This document shows, in pieces, positions 50,903 to 61,954 of a stretch of DNA of 64,000 bases. Position numbers and translations under genes: made by a program. Location of the stretch: positions 6,143,501-6,207,500 of the forward strand of contig NZ_CP030862.1 in assembly GCF_003325375.1 (NCBI RefSeq), written 5' to 3'. How positions within the stretch are numbered: position 1 is the first letter of the stretch; every line of letters begins with the position of its first letter. The stretch comes from Streptomyces globosus (lineage in GTDB: Bacteria > Actinomycetota > Actinomycetes > Streptomycetales > Streptomycetaceae). The notes below the pieces were generated by a model that made no database searches, had not been told where the DNA came from, and saw only the letters and a program-made list of their open reading frames with translations.

Positions 50903-52351
50903 GTGAGCGCCAACCGCCCGGCAGCCGTCGTCGTACTCGCAGCGGGTGAGGGCACCCGCATGAAGTCGGCCACTCCCAAGGTCCTCCACGAGATCTGCGG
51001 GCGGTCGCTCGTCGGACACGTCGTCGCCGCCGCGCGCGAGCTGGACCCCGAGCACCTCGTGGTCGTCGTCGGCCACGCCCGTGAGCAGGTCTCGGCGCAC
51101 CTCGCCGAGATCGACGCGGACGTCCGCACCGCCGTCCAGTACGAGCAGAACGGCACCGGCCACGCGGTCCGCATGGCGCTGGAGGAGCTGGGCGGGTCCG
51201 TCGAGGGGACCGTCGTCGTCGTGTGCGGGGACACTCCGCTGCTGACGGGTGAGACGCTCGGCGCCCTGGTCGCGACGCATGCCGCCGACGGCAACGCCGT
51301 GACCGTCCTGACGGCGGAGGTCCCGGACTCCACCGGGTACGGCCGCATCGTGCGCGACCAGGAGACCGGTGCGGTCACCGCGATCGTGGAGCACAAGGAC
51401 GCGACCGACGCGCAGCGCGCGATCCGTGAGATCAACTCCGGGGTGTTCGCGTTCGACGGCGCCCTGCTCGCCGATGCGCTGGGCAAGGTCCGGACGGACA
51501 ACAGCCAGGGCGAGGAGTACCTGACGGACGTGCTCGGCATCCTGCGGGAGGCCGGCCACCGGGTGGGTGCGTCGGTGGGGAGCGATCACCGGCAGATCCT
51601 GGGGATCAACAACCGTGTGCAGTTGGCGGAGGCGCGGGGGCTGCTGAACGCGCGGCTGCTGGAGCGGGCGATGCTGGCGGGCGTGACGGTGGTGGATCCG
51701 GGGAGCACGTTCGTCGATGTGTCGGTGACTTTCGGCCAGGACGCGCTGGTGCATCCGGGTACGCAGCTGCTGGGTGCCACGCATGTGGGTGAGGGTGCCG
51801 AGGTGGGTCCGAACACGCGGCTGCGGGACACGCGGGTGGGTGCGGGTGCGCGGGTGGACAACACGGTGGCGGAGTCGGCGGTGATCGGTGCGTCGGCGTC
51901 GGTGGGTCCGTACGCGTACCTGCGGCCGGGGACGAACCTGGGTGTGAAGGCGAAGGCCGGCACGTACGTGGAGATGAAGAACGCGACGATCGGTGAGGGC
52001 ACGAAGGTGCCGCACCTGTCGTATGTGGGTGACGCGACGATCGGGGAGTACACGAACATCGGTGCGGCGAGCGTGTTCGTGAACTACGACGGTGAGCACA
52101 AGCACCACACGGTGGTGGGCTCACATTGCAAGACGGGTTCGGACAACATGTTTGTGGCGCCCGTCACGATCGGGGACGGTGCCTACACGGCGGCCGGGTC
52201 GGTGATCACGAAGGATGTGCCGCCGGGTGCGTTGGCCGTGGCGCGGGGCCAGCAGCGGAATATCGAGGGTTGGGTGGCTCGGAAGCGGCCGGGGAGTGCG
52301 GCTGCCTCGGCGGCGCAGTCGGCGGCCGGTGAGGGGTCCTCGGGGGCCTGA
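50903..52351 (+). CDS. glmU: bifunctional N-acetylglucosamine-1-phosphate uridyltransferase / glucosamine-1-phosphate acetyltransferase
   Basis: 482 aa. It makes UDP-GlcNAc for peptidoglycan. N-terminal uridyltransferase: VVLAAGEGTRMKSATPKVLHEI, QNGTGHAVRMALEEL, CGDTPLL, EINSGVFAFD. The C-terminal left-handed beta-helix of hexapeptide repeats starts near residue 265 and includes YLRPGTNLGVKAKAGTYVEM and NYDGEHKHHTVVGSHCKTGS, the acetyltransferase site. GTG at 50903 follows AAGGG by 8 bases. Upstream of prs, which supplies PRPP. Confidence 0.96.
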   Translation: MSANRPAAVVVLAAGEGTRMKSATPKVLHEICGRSLVGHVVAAARELDPEHLVVVVGHAREQVSAHLAEIDADVRTAVQYEQNGTGHAVRMALEELGGSVEGTVVVVCGDTPLLTGETLGALVATHAADGNAVTVLTAEVPDSTGYGRIVRDQETGAVTAIVEHKDATDAQRAIREINSGVFAFDGALLADALGKVRTDNSQGEEYLTDVLGILREAGHRVGASVGSDHRQILGINNRVQLAEARGLLNARLLERAMLAGVTVVDPGSTFVDVSVTFGQDALVHPGTQLLGATHVGEGAEVGPNTRLRDTRVGAGARVDNTVAESAVIGASASVGPYAYLRPGTNLGVKAKAGTYVEMKNATIGEGTKVPHLSYVGDATIGEYTNIGAASVFVNYDGEHKHHTVVGSHCKTGSDNMFVAPVTIGDGAYTAAGSVITKDVPPGALAVARGQQRNIEGWVARKRPGSAAASAAQSAAGEGSSGA

Positions 52352-52497
52352 GCGGCCCTTCCGGGTGAACTGTCCGGAAACAGGTGCGCCGGGGACGGCG
52401 TACCGTGGTAGGTGCACGCAATTCGGCTGGCTCACCGTGTGCGGGACGGACGCACATGGGGGCGAGCAGCTTTCAACACGTCTGAGGAGACTGTGCT

Positions 52498-53475
52498 GTG
52501 ACCGGGATCAAGACGACCGGCGAGAAGAAGCTGATGCTCTTCTCCGGCCGCGCCCACCCCGAGCTGGCCGAGGAGGTTGCGCACCAGCTGGGCGTCCAGC
52601 TCGTGCCGACCAAGGCTTTCGACTTCGCCAACGGTGAGATCTACGTCCGCTTCCAGGAGTCGGCGCGTGGTGCGGACTGCTTCCTGATCCAGAGCCACAC
52701 GGCTCCGATCAACAAGTGGGTCATGGAGCAGTTGATCATGCTGGACGCGCTGAAGCGCGCGTCGGCCCGGTCGATCACGGTGATCATTCCGTCGTACGGG
52801 TATGCCCGCCAGGACAAGAAGCACAAGGGCCGTGAGCCGATCTCGGCGCGTCTGGTGGCGGATCTGCTGAAGACCGCGGGTGCGGACCGCATCCTGACGG
52901 TGGACCTGCACACGGACCAGATCCAGGGCTTCTTCGACGGCCCTGTCGACCACTTGTCGGCGCTGCCGGTCCTCGCGGACTACGTGGGCGCGAAGGTGGA
53001 CCGGACGAAGCTGACGATCGTGTCGCCGGATGCCGGCCGTGTGCGTGTCGCGGACCGCTGGTGTGACCGTCTGGACGCGCCGCTGGCGATCGTGCACAAG
53101 CGGCGTGACAAGGACGTCGCGAACCAGGTGACGGTTCACGAGGTGGTCGGTGAGGTCAGGGGCCGGGTGTGTGTCCTGGTCGACGACATGATCGACACGG
53201 GTGGCACGATCTGCGCGGCGGCGGAGGCGCTGTTCGCGCACGGTGCGGAGGATGTGATCGTGACGGCGACGCACGGCATCCTGTCGGGGCCGGCGGCGGA
53301 CCGTCTGAAGAACTCGAAGGTGAGCGAGTTCGTGTTCACGGACACGCTGCCGGACCCGTCGGACCTGGAGCTGGACAAGATCACGGTGCTGTCGATCGCG
53401 CCGACGATCGCGCGTGCGGTCCGTGAGGTGTTCGAGGACGGTTCGGTGACGAGCCTCTTCGAGGAGCAGCAGTAG
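52498..53475 (+). CDS. prs: ribose-phosphate pyrophosphokinase
   Basis: 325 aa. It makes PRPP from ribose 5-phosphate and ATP for nucleotide, histidine and tryptophan synthesis. Class I marks: FANGEIYVRFQESARG, PSYGYARQDKKHKGREPIS (flexible ATP loop), TVDLHTDQIQGFFDGPVDHL, and the PRPP loop VLVDDMIDTGGTI. GTG at 52498 with GAGGAG about 9 bases upstream. Conserved glmU-prs order. Confidence 0.96.
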   Translation: MTGIKTTGEKKLMLFSGRAHPELAEEVAHQLGVQLVPTKAFDFANGEIYVRFQESARGADCFLIQSHTAPINKWVMEQLIMLDALKRASARSITVIIPSYGYARQDKKHKGREPISARLVADLLKTAGADRILTVDLHTDQIQGFFDGPVDHLSALPVLADYVGAKVDRTKLTIVSPDAGRVRVADRWCDRLDAPLAIVHKRRDKDVANQVTVHEVVGEVRGRVCVLVDDMIDTGGTICAAAEALFAHGAEDVIVTATHGILSGPAADRLKNSKVSEFVFTDTLPDPSDLELDKITVLSIAPTIARAVREVFEDGSVTSLFEEQQ

Positions 53476-53537
53476 CAGGAGCGGGATGGGTCCCCGGGGT
53501 GCCGGCCGTGGTGGTCGGCGCCCTGTGGGAGATCCTT

Positions 53538-53566
53538 TTGGGTGCGGCCTCCGTGCCGGGTAGACT
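53538..53566 (+). promoter_or_regulatory. rplY promoter and 130-base leader
   Basis: TTGGGT (53538-53543), 17 bases, TAGACT (53561-53566). The leader to 53695 holds small hairpins (CCGCAC-TTCTTG-GTGCGG; GGCC-GTTTCGT-GGCC) that could be regulatory. Confidence 0.55.
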
Positions 53567-53695
53567 CGTGGAGTTGCTCGGCGAGGGAGGCCGCACTTCT
53601 TGGTGCGGGTGCTCCGTTATCGACGCGCTCTTCGTAGCAGGCCGTTTCGTGGCCGGGTGACCGTTGTCCGTTCCGTCACCCCACGAGGAGTGAAC

Positions 53696-54283
53696 ATGTC
53701 CGAGGTCAAGCTTTCCGCTGAGCTCCGTACCGTCTTCGGCAAGGGCGCCGCCCGTGCCACCCGCCGCAACAAGCAGATCCCGGCGGTCATCTACGGCCAC
53801 GGCGAGGCCCCGAAGCACGTGGCGGTCGAGGGTCACGCGCTGACGATGGCGCTGAAGACCCCGAACGTCCTGATCTCCCTGGACATCGCGGGCGACGGCA
53901 CCGAGCTGGTCATCCCGAAGGCCGTCCAGAAGGACCCGATCAAGCGCACCGTGGACCACGTGGACTTCCTCGCCGTGAAGAAGGGCGAGAAGGTCACGGT
54001 CGAGGTTCCGGTCCAGGCCGAGGGTGACCTGGCCGCCGGCGGCAACCTGCTGGAGCACGTCCTCTCCACCGTTTCGGTCGAGGCCGAGGCCACCCACCTG
54101 CCCGAGGCGCTGACCGTGTCGGTCGAGGGCCTGGAGGCCGGCGCGTCCGTGCTGGCGAAGGACATCGCCCTGCCGTCCGGCGTGTCCCTGGCGACGGACG
54201 CCGACGCGGTCGTCCTGCAGGTTCTCGCGGCGCAGGCCGAGGAGCCGGCTGCCGAGGGCGAGGGTGAGGGCGCGGAGGCCTGA
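53696..54283 (+). CDS. rplY: 50S ribosomal protein L25/general stress protein Ctc
   Basis: 195 aa, the long form: an N-terminal L25 5S-rRNA-binding domain (ELRTVFGKGAARATRRNKQIPAVIYG) and a C-terminal TL5/Ctc beta domain (VTVEVPVQAEGDLAAGGNLLEH), with an acidic Glu/Gly/Ala tail. It binds 5S rRNA in the large subunit. ATG with GAGGAG upstream. It forms the conserved actinobacterial rplY-pth pair. Confidence 0.95.
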   Translation: MSEVKLSAELRTVFGKGAARATRRNKQIPAVIYGHGEAPKHVAVEGHALTMALKTPNVLISLDIAGDGTELVIPKAVQKDPIKRTVDHVDFLAVKKGEKVTVEVPVQAEGDLAAGGNLLEHVLSTVSVEAEATHLPEALTVSVEGLEAGASVLAKDIALPSGVSLATDADAVVLQVLAAQAEEPAAEGEGEGAEA

Positions 54284-54317
54284 GCCTCCCCCTTTTCCGT
54301 CGCACCGGTTGCGCACC

Positions 54318-54356
54318 CGACCGCCGTCCGGCTCCACTGGAGCAGGACGGCGGTCG
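54318..54356 (+). terminator. hairpin between rplY and pth
   Basis: CGACCGCCGTCC (54318-54329) pairs with 54345-54356; GCTCC/GGAGC continues inside. It may attenuate transcription from rplY into pth, whose ribosome site follows 10 bases later. Confidence 0.65.
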
Positions 54357-54376
54357 TCCATGTTGAGGAGCTAGTG

Positions 54377-54967
54377 ATGTCGGACGACGCAGCGCCCTGG
54401 CTGATCGTCGGTCTCGGGAATCCCGGGGCGGAGTATGCGGGCAACCGCCACAATGTCGGGTTCATGGTGGTGGACCTGCTGGCCGATCGGATGCGGGGGA
54501 AGTTCAAGGCGCACAAGGCGCGGGCGCAGGTGGTGGAGGGGCGTGTCGGTCCTCCGGGTCCGGCGAACCGGCGGGTGGTGCTGGCGAAGCCGATGTCCTT
54601 CATGAACCTGTCGGGTGGGCCGGTGACGGCCTTGCGGGACTTCTACAAGGTGCCGGTGGACCGGATCGTTGCGGTGCACGACGAGTTGGACATCGACTAC
54701 GCGACGCTGCGGTTGAAGCTGGGCGGCGGTGACAACGGGCACAACGGTTTGAAGTCGATGACGAAGTCGCTGGGGCCGGACTACCACCGGGTGCGGTGCG
54801 GCATCGGGCGGCCGCCGGGCCGGATGCAGGTCGCGGACTTCGTGCTGAAGGACTTCTCCTCCGCGGAGCGCAAGGAGCTGGACTGGTTCGTGGACCGGGC
54901 CGCGGATGCGGTGGAGTGCCTGGTGACGGAGGGGTTGGAGCGGGCGCAGTCCGCGTACAACTCGTGA
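54377..54967 (+). CDS. pth: peptidyl-tRNA hydrolase
   Basis: 196 aa. It releases peptides from peptidyl-tRNA dropped by ribosomes. Signatures: WLIVGLGNPGAEYAGNRHNVGF (catalytic His follows Asn-Arg), KPMSFMNLSGGPV, HDELDIDYATLRLKLGGGDN (catalytic Asp) and NGHNGLKSM. ATG at 54377 is 6 bases past GGAG; the GTG directly before it is too close. Confidence 0.96.
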   Translation: MSDDAAPWLIVGLGNPGAEYAGNRHNVGFMVVDLLADRMRGKFKAHKARAQVVEGRVGPPGPANRRVVLAKPMSFMNLSGGPVTALRDFYKVPVDRIVAVHDELDIDYATLRLKLGGGDNGHNGLKSMTKSLGPDYHRVRCGIGRPPGRMQVADFVLKDFSSAERKELDWFVDRAADAVECLVTEGLERAQSAYNS

Positions 54968-55167
54968 CTGTTTTGTCCGGTTCAGCGGTGGTCGGGGTCG
55001 GGTGTTCACGGCCCGGGCCACTGATCGCTGCTGCGGACATACGGCGCCTGCCGCGCTGAAACGGCACAAATGCTGACGACTGCCTCTTGACCCGGGCGGG
55101 CCGCGGTCAGCATGCTGGGCCGCCACCTCCCACGGCACGCTTCCCTCATATGCGCCAGAGGTATCCC

Positions 55168-55926
55168 ATGCCCATATCCCCCAAGCGCTGGGCGGTCGCC
55201 GCGGTTCCCGCCGCCGCCTCCCTGTTGCTCGCCGCGGGTGCCGCCCCCGCTTTCGCCGACGGGTCGTACACGATCCCGATCCACCAGGACCTGCCGCTGA
55301 CGGCCACGTCCAAGGGTGTGGAGAACAAGAAGACGTGTGCGGACATCCCGTCCACGCAGGACGGCTGGCACTTCGTGCTGACCGGCAACTCGACGACGTT
55401 CGTGAAGCTGAAGGTGACCTTCGAGCCGGGTGGCGAGAAGGTCGTCACGGTCTTCGGCCCGCCGTCGGACAAGCACGCCTATGTGGCCTCCGAGCCGGGC
55501 GCCAAGCTGACGGCCGCTTCGGCGGAGGTCACGGGCGGCTCGGTCAAGTGGTTCAACTTGTCGCACACCTGCCCGGCCTCCGCGACGGCGTCGCCGTCGC
55601 CGTCCGTGTCGTCCGGCGCCCCGTCCCCGTCGGGCAGCCCGTCTTCCTCGGCGTCGGCGTCGAGCAGCCCGTCCTCGTCGGCGTCGCCGTCCGCCAGTGC
55701 GTCGTCGTCGGCGTCGCCGTCCGGTACGCCGTCGGATACGCCGTCCGGTTCTCCGGCGCCGTCGGGCTCCGCGTCGGCTCCGGCGTCGGGTGGTACGACG
55801 GGCGGCGGCCTGGCGAACACCGGCTCGGACGCCCCGGTCGGCCTGATTGCGGGCATGGCCGCTGCGCTGGTCGGCGCGGGCGCGTTCCTGGTGGTGCGCC
55901 GCCGCAGGGCGGGTGCCGAGGGCTGA
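55168..55926 (+). CDS. secreted surface protein with LANTG sortase signal
   Basis: 252 aa. Signal peptide about 1-31 (ends APAFA), a ~105-residue beta-rich domain (DGSYTIPIHQDLPLTATSKG... GGSVKWFNLSHTC) with two Cys, then a Ser/Pro/Ala-rich wall-spanning region (~145-212), and a sorting signal LANTG (215-219), hydrophobic helix and RRRR tail. LAxTG is the preference of class E sortases used by Streptomyces for chaplins, so the protein is probably wall-anchored. Domain function unknown. ATG 55168 follows AGAGG by 6 bases. Confidence 0.82.
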   Translation: MPISPKRWAVAAVPAAASLLLAAGAAPAFADGSYTIPIHQDLPLTATSKGVENKKTCADIPSTQDGWHFVLTGNSTTFVKLKVTFEPGGEKVVTVFGPPSDKHAYVASEPGAKLTAASAEVTGGSVKWFNLSHTCPASATASPSPSVSSGAPSPSGSPSSSASASSSPSSSASPSASASSSASPSGTPSDTPSGSPAPSGSASAPASGGTTGGGLANTGSDAPVGLIAGMAAALVGAGAFLVVRRRRAGAEG

Positions 55927-55967
55927 GGTTTTCGTGAGCCGGGGGCAGGGTGCCCGCGGTGATGCGG

Positions 55968-56003
55968 CGGGGCCCCCGCACCGTGCTCGGTGCGGGGGCC
56001 CCG
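55968..56003. terminator. bidirectional terminator
   Basis: A 16-base perfect stem (55968-55983/55988-56003), loop TGCT, between the convergent surface-protein and ppc genes. Confidence 0.8.
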
Positions 56004-56030
56004 TCGTGTTCCGGGCGGGAGGGCGGGGGG

Positions 56031-58805
<2,775 letters not shown>

Positions 58806-59104
58806 GGGTGCGGCTCCTTGCAGTGGTCGAGCGCTACGGGGAGGTGGGCTCCGGCGTGCGCGCGGGGTGACCGTCCCGGACGCGTCCGAGTGGTACGGCC
58901 GTCCTGGTGCGCAGCTCGGCTGCCCGTGCGGACCGCGCTGTCCGACGACACAAGGATAGGTGTCCGGGCCTCGTGCCTCGGTAAACGTCTCATCAGGCGG
59001 GCGGGGGCGGCGTGGCGTGTCGGGCGGGGGCGTGTCGTGGGGGGTGTGGCGGGTAGGCGCAGTCGGCTGCGGCTCCTCTTGTTGCGGGGCCCGGCTTTGC
59101 CATA
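58806..59104. other. divergent ppc/desaturase upstream region
   Basis: About 300 bases without a gene. On the plus strand TTGTTG (59079-59084), 16 bases, CATACT (59101-59106) is a plausible desaturase promoter whose start point falls in the tandem operators. On the minus strand TATCCT near 58955 may be the ppc -10 box, without a clear -35. Confidence 0.4.
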
Positions 59105-59135
59105 CTTACGTTGCCGTAGGTTACGCATCCGTAGG
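59105..59135. promoter_or_regulatory. two tandem operators upstream of the desaturase
   Basis: CTTACG-TTGC-CGTAGG (59105-59120) and GTTACG-CATC-CGTAGG (59120-59135) are imperfect palindromes repeated at a 15-base period over the probable transcription start. The TetR-type gene directly downstream is the likely binding protein. Confidence 0.6.
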
Positions 59136-59168
59136 TGCGGGCCTTCTCCTCACCCTCCAGGGGCCTCC

Positions 59169-60152
59169 ATGACCACCAGTCCCGATCTTGTCGAAGGCGT
59201 CTCGGCGCCTTCCGGTTCCGTCCCATCCGAGTCCGCGACGCTGGGCGGCGAGAGCAAGCGCTCCGCCGAGCAGGTCGCGCTGCTGTTGTTCATCGTCGTT
59301 CCGTTTGCGGCGCTGCTGGCTGCGGTGCCCCTGGCCTGGGGGTGGGGGGTGAGCTGGCTGGACCTGGGGCTGTTGGTGTTCATGTACTTCCTGACGTGCC
59401 ACGGGATCACGATCGGCTTCCACCGCTATTTCACGCACGGGTCCTTCAAGGCGAAGCGGCCGCTGCGGATCGTCCTGGCCGTGCTGGGGTCGATGGCGGT
59501 GGAGGGGCCGCTGGTGCGGTGGGTGGCGGACCACCGCAAGCACCACCGGTTCTCGGACCACGAGGGGGACCCGCATTCGCCGTGGCGGTACGGGGAGTCG
59601 GTGCCGGCGCTGCTGAAGGGGCTGTGCTGGGCGCACATGGGGTGGCTGTTCGACGAGGAGCAGACGGATCAGCGGAAGTACGCGCCGGATCTGGTGAAGG
59701 ATCCGGTGATCCGGGGGATCTCGCGGGGGTTCGTGGGGTGGACGGTGTTGTCGCTGGCGCTGCCGCCGCTGGTGGGCGGTCTGGTGACGATGTCGTGGTG
59801 GGGGGCGTTCACGGCGTTCTTCTGGGGGTCGCTGGTGCGTGTGGCGCTGTTGCACCATGTGACGTGGTCGATCAATTCGATCTGCCATGCGGTGGGGAAG
59901 CGGCCGTTCCGTTCGCGGGACCGGTCGGGGAACGTGTGGTGGCTGGCGGTCCTGTCGTGCGGTGAGTCCTGGCACAACCTGCACCACGCGGACCCGACGT
60001 CGGCGCGGCACGGGGTGCTGCGGGGGCAGATCGACTCCAGTGCGCGGCTGATCCGCTGGTTCGAGCTGGCGGGATGGGCGACGGACGTGCGGTGGCCGTC
60101 CGGGGCGCGTATCGACTCCCGGCGCAGGGAAAACGCGGCGAACCCGGCATGA
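59169..60152 (+). CDS. acyl-CoA/acyl-lipid delta-9 desaturase
   Basis: 327 aa membrane di-iron desaturase. Three His boxes: HRYFTH (85-90), HRKHH (122-126), HNLHH (269-273), with four hydrophobic helices between (about 37-58, 64-82, 100-115, 190-230). It puts double bonds in fatty acyl chains, using ferredoxin or an electron partner not encoded here. Its ATG has AGGGG 6 bases upstream. Its stop overlaps the TetR start (ATGA), so enzyme and regulator are co-translated. Confidence 0.93.
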   Translation: MTTSPDLVEGVSAPSGSVPSESATLGGESKRSAEQVALLLFIVVPFAALLAAVPLAWGWGVSWLDLGLLVFMYFLTCHGITIGFHRYFTHGSFKAKRPLRIVLAVLGSMAVEGPLVRWVADHRKHHRFSDHEGDPHSPWRYGESVPALLKGLCWAHMGWLFDEEQTDQRKYAPDLVKDPVIRGISRGFVGWTVLSLALPPLVGGLVTMSWWGAFTAFFWGSLVRVALLHHVTWSINSICHAVGKRPFRSRDRSGNVWWLAVLSCGESWHNLHHADPTSARHGVLRGQIDSSARLIRWFELAGWATDVRWPSGARIDSRRRENAANPA

Positions 60153-60823
60153 TGGGGGGCGTGGCGATCGACGGCAGCATTTCCAGCAGTGACAAGCCCC
60201 GGCGGGGCCGCCGGGTCCGGATGACGGGCGCCGAGCGGCGTCAGCAACTGCTGGACATCGGCCGGGCCCTGTTCGCGGAGAAGGGTTTCGAGGGCACGTC
60301 GGTGGAGGAGATCGCCGCGAAGGCGGGGGTGTCCAAGCCGGTGGTGTACGAGCACTTCGGCGGCAAGGAGGGCCTGTACGCGGTCGTCGTGGACCGGGAG
60401 ATGCGCCAGTTGCTGGACATGGTGACGGGGGCGCTGACCGCGGGGCATCCGCGGGAGCTGCTGGAGCAGGCGGCTTTCGCGCTGCTGGACTACATCGAGA
60501 CGTATACGGACGGGTTCCGGATCCTGGTGCGGGATTCGCCGGTGGCGCAGTCGACGGGGACGTTCGCGTCGCTGATCAGCGATATCGCCACGCAGGTGGA
60601 GGACATCCTGGGTCTGGAGTTCAAGGCTCGGGGGTTTGATCCGAAGCTGGCGCCGCTGTATGCGCAGGCGCTGGTGGGGATGGTCGCGCTGACGGGGCAG
60701 TGGTGGCTGGACGTGCGCAAGCCGAAGAAGGCTGAGGTGGCGGCGCATCTGGTGAATCTGGCGTGGCACGGGTTGGACGGTCTGGAGTCCAAGCCGCGGC
60801 TGGTCGGCCACCGCAAGAGCTGA
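60149..60823 (+). CDS. TetR-family regulator of the desaturase
   Basis: 224 aa. N-terminal HTH (about 25-70: RRQQLLDIGRALFAEKGFEG, SVEEIAAKAGVSKPVVYEHF) and an all-helical ligand domain, ending LVNLAWHGLDGL. The coupling to the desaturase and the tandem palindromes ahead of that gene point to autoregulation by acyl-CoA or fatty-acid state, as for DesT/FasR-like proteins. The start ATG overlaps the desaturase stop; a GTG four codons later is possible. Confidence 0.88.
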   Translation: MMGGVAIDGSISSSDKPRRGRRVRMTGAERRQQLLDIGRALFAEKGFEGTSVEEIAAKAGVSKPVVYEHFGGKEGLYAVVVDREMRQLLDMVTGALTAGHPRELLEQAAFALLDYIETYTDGFRILVRDSPVAQSTGTFASLISDIATQVEDILGLEFKARGFDPKLAPLYAQALVGMVALTGQWWLDVRKPKKAEVAAHLVNLAWHGLDGLESKPRLVGHRKS

Positions 60824-60854
60824 GGAGGGGCCGGGCCGGTGGGCTCGGGCGGGT

Positions 60855-60890
60855 CGCCCCGCTGCCGCGGACTGCCGTGGCGGCGGGGCG
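60855..60890. terminator. hairpin between convergent tetR and tam
   Basis: CGCCCCGC (60855-60862) pairs with GCGGGGCG (60883-60890); an inner imperfect stem continues to a 4-base loop. Confidence 0.6.
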
Positions 60891-60909
60891 TCGTCGTGTG
60901 GGGGCGGGG

Positions 60910-61779
60910 TCAGGCCTCCTTGACGGCGACGGCGAAGATCCGCCGGAAGGGGAAGACGGTGCCGCGGGGGCCGGTGGGATAGGCCTCGCGGAGGAGGTCG
61001 CGGTATTCGGCGAGGAAGGTCTCGGCTGCTTCGCGGTCGTCTCGCAAGGCGGTCAGGACGGGGCGCAGGGCGGTTCCCTTGACCCAGTCGAGGACGGGGT
61101 CGGGGCCGGGCAGCAGCTGGTGGTAGGTGGTCTCCCAGGTGTCGGTGGTGCAGCCGAGTTCGGTGAGGCGGTCGAGGTATTCGGCGGGATCGAGGACGTG
61201 GGTGTGGCGGGAGCCCTGGCCGGCGAGGCGGTCGCGCCAGCGGGGGCTGTCGCAGAGGGCTGCGAGGAGGGCGTGGCTGGGGGCGGTGTGGTTGGCGGGG
61301 ACCTGGAAGGCGAAGGTGCCGCCGGGGCGGAGGGCGGCGGTCCAGGCGGCGAAGGAGCCGGGGTGGGCGGGGACCCATTGGAGGGCGGCGTTGGAGGTGA
61401 TCAGGTCGTAGGTGTCGTCGGGGAGCCAGTCGGCGATGTCGGCGCGGCGGAAGTCGAGGGTGCCGCCGCCGGGGGTGGGGCCTGCGTGGTCGGCTTCGGC
61501 GCGGCGGAGCATGTCGGGTGAGAGGTCGAAGCCGGTGATGCGGGCGTCGGGCCAGCGGTCGGCGAGGAGGGCGGTGACGTTGCCGGGGCCGCAGCCGAGG
61601 TCGGCGATGCGGGCGGGGCGGCCGGGGCGGGTGGGGAGTGCGGGTATGCGGGCCAGGAGGTCGAGAAAGGGGCGGGTGCGGTGTCCTGAGTGGCGCAGGT
61701 ACTGCTGGGGGTCCCATCCGGGGGCGGTGGGCGGGGCGGCCGTGCGGATCCGTGCAGCGGGGTCGACGTCGGAATGCAT
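60910..61779 (-). CDS. tam: trans-aconitate 2-methyltransferase
   Basis: 289 aa SAM-dependent methyltransferase. SAM loop RIADLGCGPGNVTALLADRW, ITGFDLSPDMLRRA, FRRADIADWLPDDTYDLITSNAALQWVPAHP and a Tam-type C-terminal half (SRHTHVLDPAEYLDRL, CTTDTWETTYHQLL). It methylates trans-aconitate, a by-product that inhibits aconitase. ATG 61779 has AAGGAGG 8 bases upstream. Divergent from tamR, as in S. coelicolor. Confidence 0.9.
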   Translation of the reverse strand: MHSDVDPAARIRTAAPPTAPGWDPQQYLRHSGHRTRPFLDLLARIPALPTRPGRPARIADLGCGPGNVTALLADRWPDARITGFDLSPDMLRRAEADHAGPTPGGGTLDFRRADIADWLPDDTYDLITSNAALQWVPAHPGSFAAWTAALRPGGTFAFQVPANHTAPSHALLAALCDSPRWRDRLAGQGSRHTHVLDPAEYLDRLTELGCTTDTWETTYHQLLPGPDPVLDWVKGTALRPVLTALRDDREAAETFLAEYRDLLREAYPTGPRGTVFPFRRIFAVAVKEA

Positions 61780-61859
61780 GTTCGAGCCTCCTTGCTGGGT
61801 TCGCGGGCGGAAGCGGAAGCGCCTCGGCCCCCTCCATGCCCAGCACCGCCCGGGAATAT

Positions 61860-61921
61860 ATCTTGACATCAAGAATAATGACATCGAGATATACCTGTCC
61901 GAGACTCTCGCATTCAAGAGA
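61860..61921. promoter_or_regulatory. MarR-type (TamR) operators between tam and tamR
   Basis: Perfect palindrome TCTTGA-CA-TCAAGA (61861-61874); a related half-conserved site ATGACATCGAGATAT (61878-61892); and TCTCGCATTCAAGAGA (61906-61921). The whole tract is unusually A+T-rich and includes TATATT, a good minus-strand -10 for tam. Confidence 0.75.
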
Positions 61922-61954
61922 CTTCACATCGACAGACCCCTTACACTGATCGGC

